The notes under the pieces: generated by a model
Database searches by the model: none
What the model saw: the letters and a program-made list of their open reading frames with translations, nothing else
Told to the model about the DNA's origin: nothing
Assembly: GCA_963823945.1 (NCBI GenBank)
Contig: CAWGNK010000010.1
Location: forward strand, 4,264 to 68,263
From: Bog-793 sp963823945
GTDB lineage: Bacteria; Actinomycetota; Acidimicrobiia; Acidimicrobiales; Bog-793
DNA: 64,000 nucleotides
Direction of reading: 5' to 3'
Translations under genes and position numbers: made by a program
Shown: piece by piece, positions 1-8,345 of the stretch
Position numbering within the stretch: the stretch's first letter is position 1
Layout: each line of letters opens with the position of its first letter

Positions 1-1
1 G

Positions 2-511
2 ATACCGCCGATCGCGCTTGCCGCCGTCGACGGAGGCAACACGTACTGGCACCGCAGAGCAGATGGCGACGATCCAGTCGGCATGCTCGTACACGAGTTC
101 CTTCCGCTCCTTCACCGCCGGGGCCTCGTCACGGAACGCGTCGACGTGCTGGGCTGGTCAATGGGTGGCTACGGCGCGTTGCTCTTCGGCGAGACCCACC
201 CACATCTGGTCAAGAGGATCGCGGCCGAGAGTCCAGCGATCTGGCCCAGCTACTGGGCGTCACAGGGTGCCAACCCAACCGCGTTCGACTCGGCGGCAGA
301 TTGGCAAGACAACAGCGTCCTCGGTCATATTCGCGACCTCATTGGTATCCCGGTTCGAGTCGACTGCGGCGAGTCCGACCCTTTCCTCTTCGCGTCCCAA
401 GACCTCGCTCGACTGCTGCCAGCGGGTTCCGTCCATTTCGAACCGGGTGGTCACAGTGAGCGCTTCTGGGAAGCACGCGGTCGCGCTCAGCTGCGCTTCC
501 TCACGACGTAG
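2..511 (+). CDS. alpha/beta-hydrolase esterase, 5' end outside window
   Basis: The frame is open from the second base of the window, so the start lies upstream; about 169 residues remain. They show an alpha/beta-hydrolase with its full triad: nucleophile elbow GWSMGG at 152-169, acid Asp in ESDPF at about 377, and base His in PGGHSERFW at about 452. Residues such as GGNTYWHRR before the first Met also look family-like, which supports a frame running in from the left rather than the Met at 83. The size and triad spacing suit the serine-esterase/S-formylglutathione hydrolase-like group, but the substrate cannot be told. It converges on the membrane-protein gene that ends at 644. Confidence 0.75.
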   Translation: MPPIALAAVDGGNTYWHRRADGDDPVGMLVHEFLPLLHRRGLVTERVDVLGWSMGGYGALLFGETHPHLVKRIAAESPAIWPSYWASQGANPTAFDSAADWQDNSVLGHIRDLIGIPVRVDCGESDPFLFASQDLARLLPAGSVHFEPGGHSERFWEARGRAQLRFLTT

Positions 512-643
512 TTCTCGTCGTCGGGCAGAGAGCGACCCGTAGCTTCGGAACCCACGGCGACTCTGGCATGCCCCGTACTCCGTTGTTTCGACCCGTCAGA
601 GTCGAGAGAACGGTGGAACAGGCGGGCTAGTCTTGCCGCTGGA

Positions 644-1267
644 TTAGCTGCTGGTGCTGGGTGCATCCGAACGGCGAGCCGGCGGCACCGCCAGTATCCA
701 GGTCATCAGGATCCCGAGTACCAGCCACGCGGCACAGATTGGCAGCTCTCCCCAGCTCACCCCTGGGGAACGTCCCCAAGCGTGGGCGAGCGACCACAGA
801 GCGGCGCCCGCAATCCACGCACCTGCCCAGGCGGCCGTGCGGAGCCAGTTGGCCGGCCGCCAGCCGCGAAGCCTGATGAGCCCGGCAAGCAGCACCGGGA
901 GAGGGAGAGCCAGCCATGCGACACCGGCCAGGATCGCGGCAATCTGCACGGCCGCAGGACCTGCGCTGAACCCGATGATCATGATTCCATCAATGTCAGC
1001 CGAGGCGGAGGCGCCGGTGGTGCAGTAGAGGATGTAGCCGGTGATGACCACTCCCGCTCCCACCCACAGCATCGAGAGCAGCCAGGTCCAGCCGCGCACC
1101 CGCAGGCCCCCAGTAATCAAAGCCCGCGTGTCGCGGAAGGTGGGCCATCTCCGACCGGGCGGGCTGGCCGCCAGCAGGGTACCCAGCATCTCCCCGGACC
1201 GCTCACGCCGGTACCAGGCGGGATAGGCGCGCAGCAGCCACCGGCAGCGCCGCTCCAGCCCGGTCAT
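644..1267 (-). CDS. small multi-pass membrane protein
   Basis: A 207-residue protein whose short basic N-terminus (LRAYPAWYRRER) is followed by about five hydrophobic segments, roughly residues 59-81, 95-113, 114-133, 144-163 and 174-194, so it is an integral membrane protein. The WYRRER-type N-terminus is common in small actinobacterial membrane proteins that follow PadR-like regulators, but no regulator is seen here and no enzymatic motif is visible. Its ATG overlaps the stop of the upstream gene (ATGA at 1264-1267), so the two are probably translationally coupled and expressed together. Function unknown. Confidence 0.65.
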   Translation of the reverse strand: MTGLERRCRWLLRAYPAWYRRERSGEMLGTLLAASPPGRRWPTFRDTRALITGGLRVRGWTWLLSMLWVGAGVVITGYILYCTTGASASADIDGIMIIGFSAGPAAVQIAAILAGVAWLALPLPVLLAGLIRLRGWRPANWLRTAAWAGAWIAGAALWSLAHAWGRSPGVSWGELPICAAWLVLGILMTWILAVPPARRSDAPSTSS

Positions 1268-1599
1268 GCGCAGCGAGCCTTCCGATAGAGAGTCCGGTCG
1301 ACCTCGTCCATCTCAGACACATGTACCAACGAACGCCAATCGATGGCGACCATCCATCGCTGCTTGATTCCATCCCACTCGACCTTGCCAACGCCTACCA
1401 GATCGTCTGGATCACTGTTCAGGGTGGCATCGAGGGTGTACAGCGTTAGCCGCATGTCGATCCGCAGGTCAATGCTGTGTGCTTCTAGGTCCTTGAGAGT
1501 GCCCGGGTAGTCGAGTGGCACGCGGCCCTTTGCATCACGCGCCATGAAGTCAACCCAGACCGGTGGAGACCACAGTTCTCTTTCATTCCTCCTGATCAT
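1264..1599 (-). CDS. hypothetical protein coupled to the membrane protein
   Basis: About 111 residues starting at MIRRNERELW. An earlier in-frame start would lie inside the tRNA-Pro gene and was not used. The protein is soluble, without a signal peptide, and has an Asp/Trp-rich body (for example PPVWVDFM near the start and QRWMVAIDW near the end). No family is recognised. It ends in a 4-base overlap with the following membrane-protein gene, which suggests a two-gene transcript. The compact frame and this overlap are the main reasons to believe it is real. Confidence 0.55.
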   Translation of the reverse strand: MIRRNERELWSPPVWVDFMARDAKGRVPLDYPGTLKDLEAHSIDLRIDMRLTLYTLDATLNSDPDDLVGVGKVEWDGIKQRWMVAIDWRSLVHVSEMDEVDRTLYRKARCA

Positions 1600-1628
1600 C
1601 TGAGCCTCGATGTGACCAGGCCATTCTG

Positions 1629-1703
1629 TCGGGCTGCCGGGATTTGAACCCGGGACCTCTTGACCCCCAGTCAAGCGCGCTAACCAAACTGCGCCACAGC
1701 CCG
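1629..1703 (-). tRNA. tRNA-Pro (anticodon GGG)
   Basis: A complete 75-nt cloverleaf on the minus strand: 7-bp acceptor CGGGCUG/CAGCCCG, D-stem GCGC/GCGC, anticodon stem CUUGA/UCAAG with loop CUGGGGG giving anticodon GGG, T-stem CCGGG/CCCGG with loop UUCAAAU, and discriminator A at 1629. No CCA is encoded. Every stem pairs fully, so it looks functional. Confidence 0.95.
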
Positions 1704-1825
1704 TGGTCTTGTGCGTGACCGTTCTCCCTAGTCAGCGATGGTGCCGACCGGGTTTCACCCTACCGCAAGCGTCGCGACCGCCCCGGTGCGTGCGGTGCCC
1801 CGGCCATCACCCCCGTCGGACACCC

Positions 1826-3070
1826 CTACCAGGTCGGCCAGTCGGCAGGGAGGACACCGGTGAAGGGATGGTTCTGGGGAACCCCCCCGGGAGCACCGAG
1901 GGACACGAGCAGCTGCGAGAAGTTCGCCCCAAACGCGGTCGAGTTCCAGCCATAGAACTCGTCGGCGTCCCTCGCCATCGTGTCGCCCGTGCCGTTGTCC
2001 GCCCAGCCCGTTTCGATGCCGTCGGGTCCCTCGTAGAGAGTACCGAGCACGGTGGCCGGCGTCACGGTCTCGCCCACGTGAACCAGCGGCTCGATGTCCT
2101 CGGCGGCGTAGACAACGAGGCCCGCTGCCGGTCCGTTGCTGAGGCGATAGGTGATGTACGTCCCGCCGGGCCAGCCACCGTTCGCTGTGCTGAGCACCGT
2201 TCCGTCGCCGAGCGCGTAGATGGGGCCGAAGCCGCTGTAGTCGACGCCCTGGTCGATCCGCTCGGGGTAAAGGGAGGAGATCGAGCGCAGGGGATTGACG
2301 TAGCCGGAGGGTCCAGACGGTCGCGTCGCCGCGGGTGACGGCGTTGGCTCAGACGATGGGTTCGGCACGACGACCGCCTTCTTGGCGAAGGCGTTCTCCG
2401 CGGCCGAGTCCGCTGCGGCATCGCTCGCGACATCCGCGGCGATCGCGTGGCGGAGGTCGCCCCGAAGACCCGCGAGCAACGCCTCGTCCCTCGACACCGC
2501 CGCCTCAGCCGCGGTCCGGTCGGGGCGCAGCTCGACGAGTACCGCCCTGATCGCGACCTGCTCTCTCCGGAGCGTGGACTGCTCTGCCACGACGCGGTGC
2601 TCGTCGGACTCGTAGGTGGTCACCGTCGTGACCAGCTGGTCGGTGGCGACGCGCGAGTACACCGCGGCCACGCCCGACTGACCGTTCGGCACGCCGAGCA
2701 GCAGCGCGAATCCCCCGCCCGCATCCGCGTTCACATAGGCCTCGACAGCCAATCGACGCAGTTTCTTTCCGTCCTGCGCCTTGGCCGTACGACCAATCTT
2801 GAGCTCGCGTCCGGCGACGACCAGGCGCCGCGCAATCGCGGCCTCCCGTTCTTGGGCTTTGTCGTAACGGGTAACCACGCTCTTGGCGGCGGCGCCGTCC
2901 GCCGCAATCTGCTTCTCGAGCGCGGCGATCCTGGCGCGGTCACCGCCCGGGGTCGACGCCGAGGCCGCGTGAATTGTCGCCAGTGCGCCCACGGTGGCGC
3001 CGAGCACCAGCGCGGCGAACACCGAGAGAACCCTCGTCCCGGTCCGCCGACGCGCTCCAACCAGCATCAT
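1826..3070 (-). CDS. coiled-coil envelope protein with degenerate LytM/M23 domain
   Basis: 414 residues from ATG at 3070, with GAGGG just upstream; the longer frame above it is compositionally poor and was dropped. The N-terminus is basic followed by a hydrophobic stretch (about 15-40), a signal peptide or anchor. Residues about 45-225 are Ala/Arg/Glu-rich coiled coil, then comes a Pro/Ser linker (near 230-255) and a C-terminal beta-rich domain with the LytM layout. The metal ligands seem lost: the usual RxHxGxD stretch reads RIDQGVDY, and the YxHL position reads VYAAED. This is the pattern of EnvC/NlpD-like amidase activators, so a role in regulating peptidoglycan hydrolysis is inferred rather than a peptidase activity. 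Confidence 0.7.
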   Translation of the reverse strand: MMLVGARRRTGTRVLSVFAALVLGATVGALATIHAASASTPGGDRARIAALEKQIAADGAAAKSVVTRYDKAQEREAAIARRLVVAGRELKIGRTAKAQDGKKLRRLAVEAYVNADAGGGFALLLGVPNGQSGVAAVYSRVATDQLVTTVTTYESDEHRVVAEQSTLRREQVAIRAVLVELRPDRTAAEAAVSRDEALLAGLRGDLRHAIAADVASDAAADSAAENAFAKKAVVVPNPSSEPTPSPAATRPSGPSGYVNPLRSISSLYPERIDQGVDYSGFGPIYALGDGTVLSTANGGWPGGTYITYRLSNGPAAGLVVYAAEDIEPLVHVGETVTPATVLGTLYEGPDGIETGWADNGTGDTMARDADEFYGWNSTAFGANFSQLLVSLGAPGGVPQNHPFTGVLPADWPTW

Positions 3071-3409
3071 TGCGCCCTCACAGGACCCCGACCGTAACCA
3101 GAAACGGGGCGGCGCGTCGAGTCTCTTCCTTTCCGCCCCCTGAGCGGACCCCGGAAGGCGATCGGCCGGGATGTTCACCGGCGAAAAGGACAGCCGCGGC
3201 CCGGCTCTGCTGGCGGCCGTCCGGGGGGAAAGTGCCGCGCGAACGCGGGATCCCGTCGGCCGGCGAGTGCGCCACTGCGCACCACCGGCCGGAGGGGCGC
3301 GTCGGCGGGCGCACGAATTCCCGGACATCCACGGTCCATCGAGATGTCTCGCTGCGACAGAGAAACGGAGAAACTGCCATGTCAAGTGCTACATTCAAAG
3401 GGCAATCGC
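3071..3409. other. intergenic region between two divergent genes
   Basis: Divergent spacer between the LytM-like gene (minus) and the large PAS protein (plus). It must hold both promoters. No convincing operator, riboswitch or small gene is seen. In-frame codons continue upstream of the chosen GTG at 3410 as far as an ATG at 3344, so part of this stretch could be translated if that start is used. Confidence 0.4.
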
Positions 3410-6400
3410 GTGTCCTCTGACCGCCGAATTGAGAGTTCAGCGTCAGCCGAGATCAGGCGGATGCTCGAGAGGGGCGGGGCGATGGCTGAGGCCCTACTTG
3501 AGAGACTTGGCGAGATCACCGGATCGTGCGAGGAGCCATTCATCCTCCTCACCCGAAGGGCCGCCGCCGCGAAGGTGAATCCGGCTGCCGAGGCACTCCT
3601 CGGCTATTCCGAATCCGAGATGCGCGGGAATGACCTGTCGCTACTTTTCGATGCCGCGGGGGTCTCGAGGCTACAGGCGAGCTTCGAGCAGCTCCGAAAC
3701 GGCGGTGGCCCACAACGCCTCACCTGTTACGTGCGGCCGAAGAGCGGCAACCGTTTCAGGAGCACGTTGACCCTGTCTCCCGTGCGCGATCACGCGGGCA
3801 AGCTCGTCGGCGCCTCGCTCGCCATCCGCCGGTCTTCCCACGGGACCTCCTCGGGGGCTAACGGCGCGCGCTTCTCGGCGATGATCGACAGTCCCAGCGG
3901 AGCGGCGCGCCAGCGATCGACACGCGCCGTCTTCGTCGCCTGGAACGCCGCCGCCGAGCACCTGTTCGGCTACGCCGATTGCGAGGCGATCGGCAGTCGT
4001 GTCTCGATCCTCGTTCCCCGCGACCAGCAGCCCCGGTTCCGGAGGGAGATGGGACGCGTCCTCGCCGGCGACCAGGTCGAGAACTGCTCCTGTCTGCGTC
4101 TCAACAAGGCCGGGGAGTTGGTCGAGACGTCCTTCTCCCTGACTCCGATCATCGCCAAGGGCAAGCGGATAGTCGGTCTCACCGCCGTCCGCCTCGCGCC
4201 TGACCGTGCCGGCGCGCCGGAACGCGACGGCGACAACGCGCGGCGAGGAGTGACGCATAGGCCGAGCGCGACGGCGGCCGTCGAGGAGACGGTGTCCCAG
4301 CGGCGCCGGGCTCTCGCCAAGGACGAGTTCCGGGTGGCGAACAGCAACTGGACGGATTCCCGTTGGCGAAAGGCCTTCGACAAGAGTTCGGTCCCGACCG
4401 CGATTGTCTCGACCGAGCGGCACCCTCTCTGGGTGAACAAGGCCTACTCCCGCCTGACCGGGTACACACTTCATCAGCTCTCCGACCTGGTGACCTTCGA
4501 CGACATCACCCATCCGGACGATGTCGCGGGCGACAACGAGCTCAATAGAGAGCTGCTCGCGGGGACCCGAGAGAGCTTCGCTCGCGACAAGCGATACCTG
4601 CACGCCGACGGTCACGTCGTCCCGGTGCGGCTCTTCGTCGCGGGGATACACGATGAGTCCGGCGCGCTCATCTCGTTCCTCGGGCAGGCGATCGACCTCA
4701 CCGATCAGAAGCGCGCCGAGGCCCAGCAGGAGCACACCAAGCACCTCACTCAATTCGCCTTCGACCAGAGCCCGATCGCGACGGCGATCATCTCGACCGA
4801 ACGATCGCCAGTGTGGGTGAACGATGCCTACGTCCGCCTGCTCGGCTACTCCCGCACGAGGCTGCTCCGTCTGAAGCGCTTCTCCGAGGTCACCCACCCC
4901 GAGGACGTCGGCCCCGAAGACAAGCTCTACACAGAGGTGCTCGCGGGGACCCGGGAGAGCTTCGAACTTGAGAAGCGGTACCTGCACGCCGACGGGCACG
5001 TCGTGCCGGTCCGGGTCTTCGTCACGGGGATACACGACGAGTCCGGCGCGCTCGTCTCGCTCCTCGCGCTGGCCATCGACCTCACGACGGAGAGGAAGGC
5101 GCAGGAAGAACGCCGTCACGCGACTCGTTTCGCGCACGTGCTCTTCGAACAGAGTGCCGTCGCGGCAGGGGCGATCGACCTCGAAGGCACGATCGTGACG
5201 GCCAATGACACACTCGTCGGTCTCTCCGGCTACTCGCGCAAGCAACTGATCGGATCGCCCTTCACGAACTTCGTCGACCCGGGCGACGTCGACGACCTCA
5301 CGCGGCGCTTCGCAGAGTTCTACGAGGGAAGCCACGAGGTGGACGATTTCGAGATCCGCCTCCTCCACCGTACGGGGCGATCCGTACCCACGCGCATGTA
5401 CACCAGTGCGCTGCGCGACGACTCCGAGGCACTCGTCGGCTTCGTGGGACAGATCCTCGACCTCACGGAGCAAAAGAACGCCGAGGCGGAGCGCGAGGAG
5501 CAGTCCCTTCTCCGGCAGCTTCTGCTCGAGCAGAGCCCCATCGCCGGAGGCGTCCTCGATCGACACGGCAATCTGCAGATCGTGAACGAAGCGAACGCCC
5601 TCCTCTTTGGCCGTTCGACCGATGAGCTGATCGGAAAGGCGTTCGGTGACTACGTCCACCCCGACGATCTCCGCCGCGTCGCGCGGGGCATGTCCCGGTA
5701 CCGCAAGGGAACCCAGGATGCTGACGACTTCGAGCTGCGCCTCCGCCACGCCGACGGCCACTACGTCCCGTGCATGCTCTACACCAGGGCGATACGCGAC
5801 GAGTCCGGATCGCTCGCCGGGATCATCGGGCAGGCCATCGATCTCACGGAGCAAAAGCAGGCTGAGGAACAGCGCGAGATAGAGGCGCACCTGCGCGAGC
5901 TCCTTCTGGACCAGAGCCCCATCCCCGTAGGTACCATCGACCTGCAGTGTCGTCTGCTGTCGGTCAACGACGCCTTCGTTCAACTCTTCGGTTACCCGCG
6001 CGAGGAAGCGGTCGGTTCAGACTTCGCCAGCTACATCCACCCCGGCGCGGTCGCCGGCCGGAAGACCTTCCTGTCCGAGTACCTCGCGGGGACCAGGACG
6101 AGCAACAAATCCGAGATACTCCTGCGCCACGCCGACGGCCATTTCATCCCCTGCGAGTTGTACTCCTCAGCAATGAAGGACGACTCGGGGTCGCTCGTCG
6201 GTATCATCGGGCAGTTCATCGACCTCACGGAGCAGAAGCAGGCCGAGGAACAACGCGAAACAGAGGCGCGCCTACGCCAGCTCTTACTGGACCAGAGCCC
6301 CATCCCAGTGGGCTCCATCGACCTGCAAAGTCGTCTGCAGTCGGTCAACGACGCGTTCGCTCATCTCCTCGGTTACCCGCGCGAGGAACTGGTCGGATCG

Positions 6401-8308
6401 CCCTTCACGAACTTCGTCCACCCCGACGACGTCGCCGCCCAGGCGAAGAGCCTGTCCGAGTACTTCGCGGGGGCCCGGACGACCAACAGGTACGAGATCC
6501 GCCTGCGCCACACCGACGGCCATTTCACCCCCTGCGAGATCTACTCCGCGGGGATACGCGACGACTCGGGTTCGCTCGTCGGCTTCATCGGTCAGTTCGT
6601 CGACCTCACGGAACAGAAGCGGGCCGAGGAGGCACGGGCGAGGGCAGCGCGCCTCGCACACCTGCTCTTCGAGCAGAGTCCCATCCCTACCGGGATGGTC
6701 GATCTCAGGGGCCGGCTACAGCTCGTCAATGATGCCTTCGCCGAGGTCCTCGGGAGTTCTTCCGACAAGCTCGTCGGCACGATGGTCCCCGAGAGCCTGT
6801 ATCCCGAAGAAGCCGCGGAATTCAGTCGTCTCCTCCCCGAACTGATCTCGGGAGCCAGGGAGTCCCTGCCGGTGGAGCGGCACTTGCGGCACGCGGACGG
6901 CCATTTCGTTCCCGGTCGCCTCTACGTCACGACGATTCGCGACGACTCCGGTTCGGCCGTCGGCATCCTCGGGCAGTTCCTAGACCGGTCGGACCTCGCG
7001 CGCGTGGAGGAGCAGCTCGTCTACGAGGAACTCCACGACACGCTGACCTCACTCCCGACGCGCTTTCTCGTCGCCAACCGGATCGGACAGGAGGTCGAGT
7101 GGGCCCGTGTCCGCCACCGTTCCGTCGGCGTGATGATCGTCAACATCGACCGCTTCGATGCCGTGAACGAGAACTTCGGTCGCGCCCTCGGGGACCAGCT
7201 GCTCGTCGAACTCGGACAGCGCCTCATCGAATGCAGCCTGCGCACCGACACGATCGGCCGGCTCGAGGGCGACAAGTTCATCGTCGTGCGCGGTGCCGTC
7301 AGTGATCCCTCGGAAGTCGTGGGCTACGCCGACGAGATCAGGGCGGTGCTCGAGCCGCCCTTCATGCTCGACGGCGAGGCCGAAGTGGTCACGGTCAGCA
7401 TCGGCATCGCGATCAGCAGCAAGGACGAGTCCCCCGAGCGCCTGATCAGCGACGCGGAGCTCGCGGTCGTCCGAGCCAAGGCGAGCGGCGGTGACGTCGC
7501 AGTCTTGTTCGATGAGAATCTGCGCGAAGTCGCGCTCGCCCGCGCGAGCGCCGAGGGCGGTCTGCGCCGGGCACTCGCCGAGGACGAGTTCGTCCTCTAC
7601 TACCAGCCCATCATCGACCTGCAACTCGGACGCTTCATCGGCGCCGAGGCGCTGATCCGCTGGATGGACCCCACCCGCGGTCTCGTCCCACCGGACGACT
7701 TCATCCCGATCGCCGAGGAGACGGGGCTCATCGTGCCGATCGGCGAATGGGTAACCGGCGAGGCGTGCCGCCAGACGAGCGCCTGGAACCGGGAGCGGCC
7801 GGACGACCCGTGGGAGATCGCCATCAACGTCTCGCCACGCCAGGTCCAGTCGGGAGCGCTGCTTAGGACCGTGACTGAAGCGCTCGACTCGTCCGGCCTC
7901 GACCCCAAGGTCCTCACCCTCGAGCTCACCGAGAGCACCTTCATGGTGAACCTCGATCTCGTCCACGAGGCGCTCGACCCCCTGCGTGAGCTTGGCGTGA
8001 GGATCGCGATCGACGACTTCGGGACCGGCTACTCCTCGCTCGGGCGCATCCGGCGGTTCGGGGCCGACATCCTGAAGATCGACCGCAGTTTCGTGAGCGG
8101 CCTGGAGGACAGCGAGGACGAGCAGCGGCTCGCCACCACGATCCTCGACATGGGACGCGCCCTCAACGCGACCGTCATCGCCGAGGGCGTCGAGACACCG
8201 GGCCAGCTCGCCTGGCTGAAGAACGCCGGCTGCCGCTGCGCCCAGGGCTACTTCTTCGCGAAACCTCAGACCGCGGCGGACTGCTTCACCATGCTCACGA
8301 GGGACTAG
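3410..8308 (+). CDS. giant multi-PAS / degenerate GGDEF / EAL c-di-GMP protein
   Basis: 1632 residues if GTG at 3410 is used (AGGG about 8 bases upstream); ATG at 3344, 3461 and 3482 are alternatives. No membrane segment is visible. About nine PAS-type sensor units fill residues 30-1195; the last seven repeat every 381-384 nt, each beginning with a version of FxQSPIxxG and ending DLTEQK. The GGDEF domain follows (about 1205-1370), but its signature reads LEGDKF, so cyclase activity is probably lost. The C-terminal EAL domain (about 1390-1632) keeps EAL in GAEALIRW, LELTES, IDDFGTGYSSL, LKIDRSF and AEGVET, so it should hydrolyse c-di-GMP under control of ligand- or redox-sensing PAS domains. 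Confidence 0.9.
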   Translation: MSSDRRIESSASAEIRRMLERGGAMAEALLERLGEITGSCEEPFILLTRRAAAAKVNPAAEALLGYSESEMRGNDLSLLFDAAGVSRLQASFEQLRNGGGPQRLTCYVRPKSGNRFRSTLTLSPVRDHAGKLVGASLAIRRSSHGTSSGANGARFSAMIDSPSGAARQRSTRAVFVAWNAAAEHLFGYADCEAIGSRVSILVPRDQQPRFRREMGRVLAGDQVENCSCLRLNKAGELVETSFSLTPIIAKGKRIVGLTAVRLAPDRAGAPERDGDNARRGVTHRPSATAAVEETVSQRRRALAKDEFRVANSNWTDSRWRKAFDKSSVPTAIVSTERHPLWVNKAYSRLTGYTLHQLSDLVTFDDITHPDDVAGDNELNRELLAGTRESFARDKRYLHADGHVVPVRLFVAGIHDESGALISFLGQAIDLTDQKRAEAQQEHTKHLTQFAFDQSPIATAIISTERSPVWVNDAYVRLLGYSRTRLLRLKRFSEVTHPEDVGPEDKLYTEVLAGTRESFELEKRYLHADGHVVPVRVFVTGIHDESGALVSLLALAIDLTTERKAQEERRHATRFAHVLFEQSAVAAGAIDLEGTIVTANDTLVGLSGYSRKQLIGSPFTNFVDPGDVDDLTRRFAEFYEGSHEVDDFEIRLLHRTGRSVPTRMYTSALRDDSEALVGFVGQILDLTEQKNAEAEREEQSLLRQLLLEQSPIAGGVLDRHGNLQIVNEANALLFGRSTDELIGKAFGDYVHPDDLRRVARGMSRYRKGTQDADDFELRLRHADGHYVPCMLYTRAIRDESGSLAGIIGQAIDLTEQKQAEEQREIEAHLRELLLDQSPIPVGTIDLQCRLLSVNDAFVQLFGYPREEAVGSDFASYIHPGAVAGRKTFLSEYLAGTRTSNKSEILLRHADGHFIPCELYSSAMKDDSGSLVGIIGQFIDLTEQKQAEEQRETEARLRQLLLDQSPIPVGSIDLQSRLQSVNDAFAHLLGYPREELVGSPFTNFVHPDDVAAQAKSLSEYFAGARTTNRYEIRLRHTDGHFTPCEIYSAGIRDDSGSLVGFIGQFVDLTEQKRAEEARARAARLAHLLFEQSPIPTGMVDLRGRLQLVNDAFAEVLGSSSDKLVGTMVPESLYPEEAAEFSRLLPELISGARESLPVERHLRHADGHFVPGRLYVTTIRDDSGSAVGILGQFLDRSDLARVEEQLVYEELHDTLTSLPTRFLVANRIGQEVEWARVRHRSVGVMIVNIDRFDAVNENFGRALGDQLLVELGQRLIECSLRTDTIGRLEGDKFIVVRGAVSDPSEVVGYADEIRAVLEPPFMLDGEAEVVTVSIGIAISSKDESPERLISDAELAVVRAKASGGDVAVLFDENLREVALARASAEGGLRRALAEDEFVLYYQPIIDLQLGRFIGAEALIRWMDPTRGLVPPDDFIPIAEETGLIVPIGEWVTGEACRQTSAWNRERPDDPWEIAINVSPRQVQSGALLRTVTEALDSSGLDPKVLTLELTESTFMVNLDLVHEALDPLRELGVRIAIDDFGTGYSSLGRIRRFGADILKIDRSFVSGLEDSEDEQRLATTILDMGRALNATVIAEGVETPGQLAWLKNAGCRCAQGYFFAKPQTAADCFTMLTRD

Positions 8309-8345
8309 CCCGCCCCGGCCCTCGTCCCGCCGTGCCGGACCTCTC

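Noticed and set aside
1600..1674. Longer N-terminus for the gene at 1264-1599
   Set aside because: It would run into the tRNA-Pro gene and reads TGGQEVPGSNPGSPTEW, the translation of the T-arm region.
3671..5983. Minus-strand open frame of 770 codons over the PAS protein
   Set aside because: It is a GC-codon-bias shadow: its sequence is low-complexity Val/Asp/Arg/Glu without domains, and the plus frame has clear PAS repeats.
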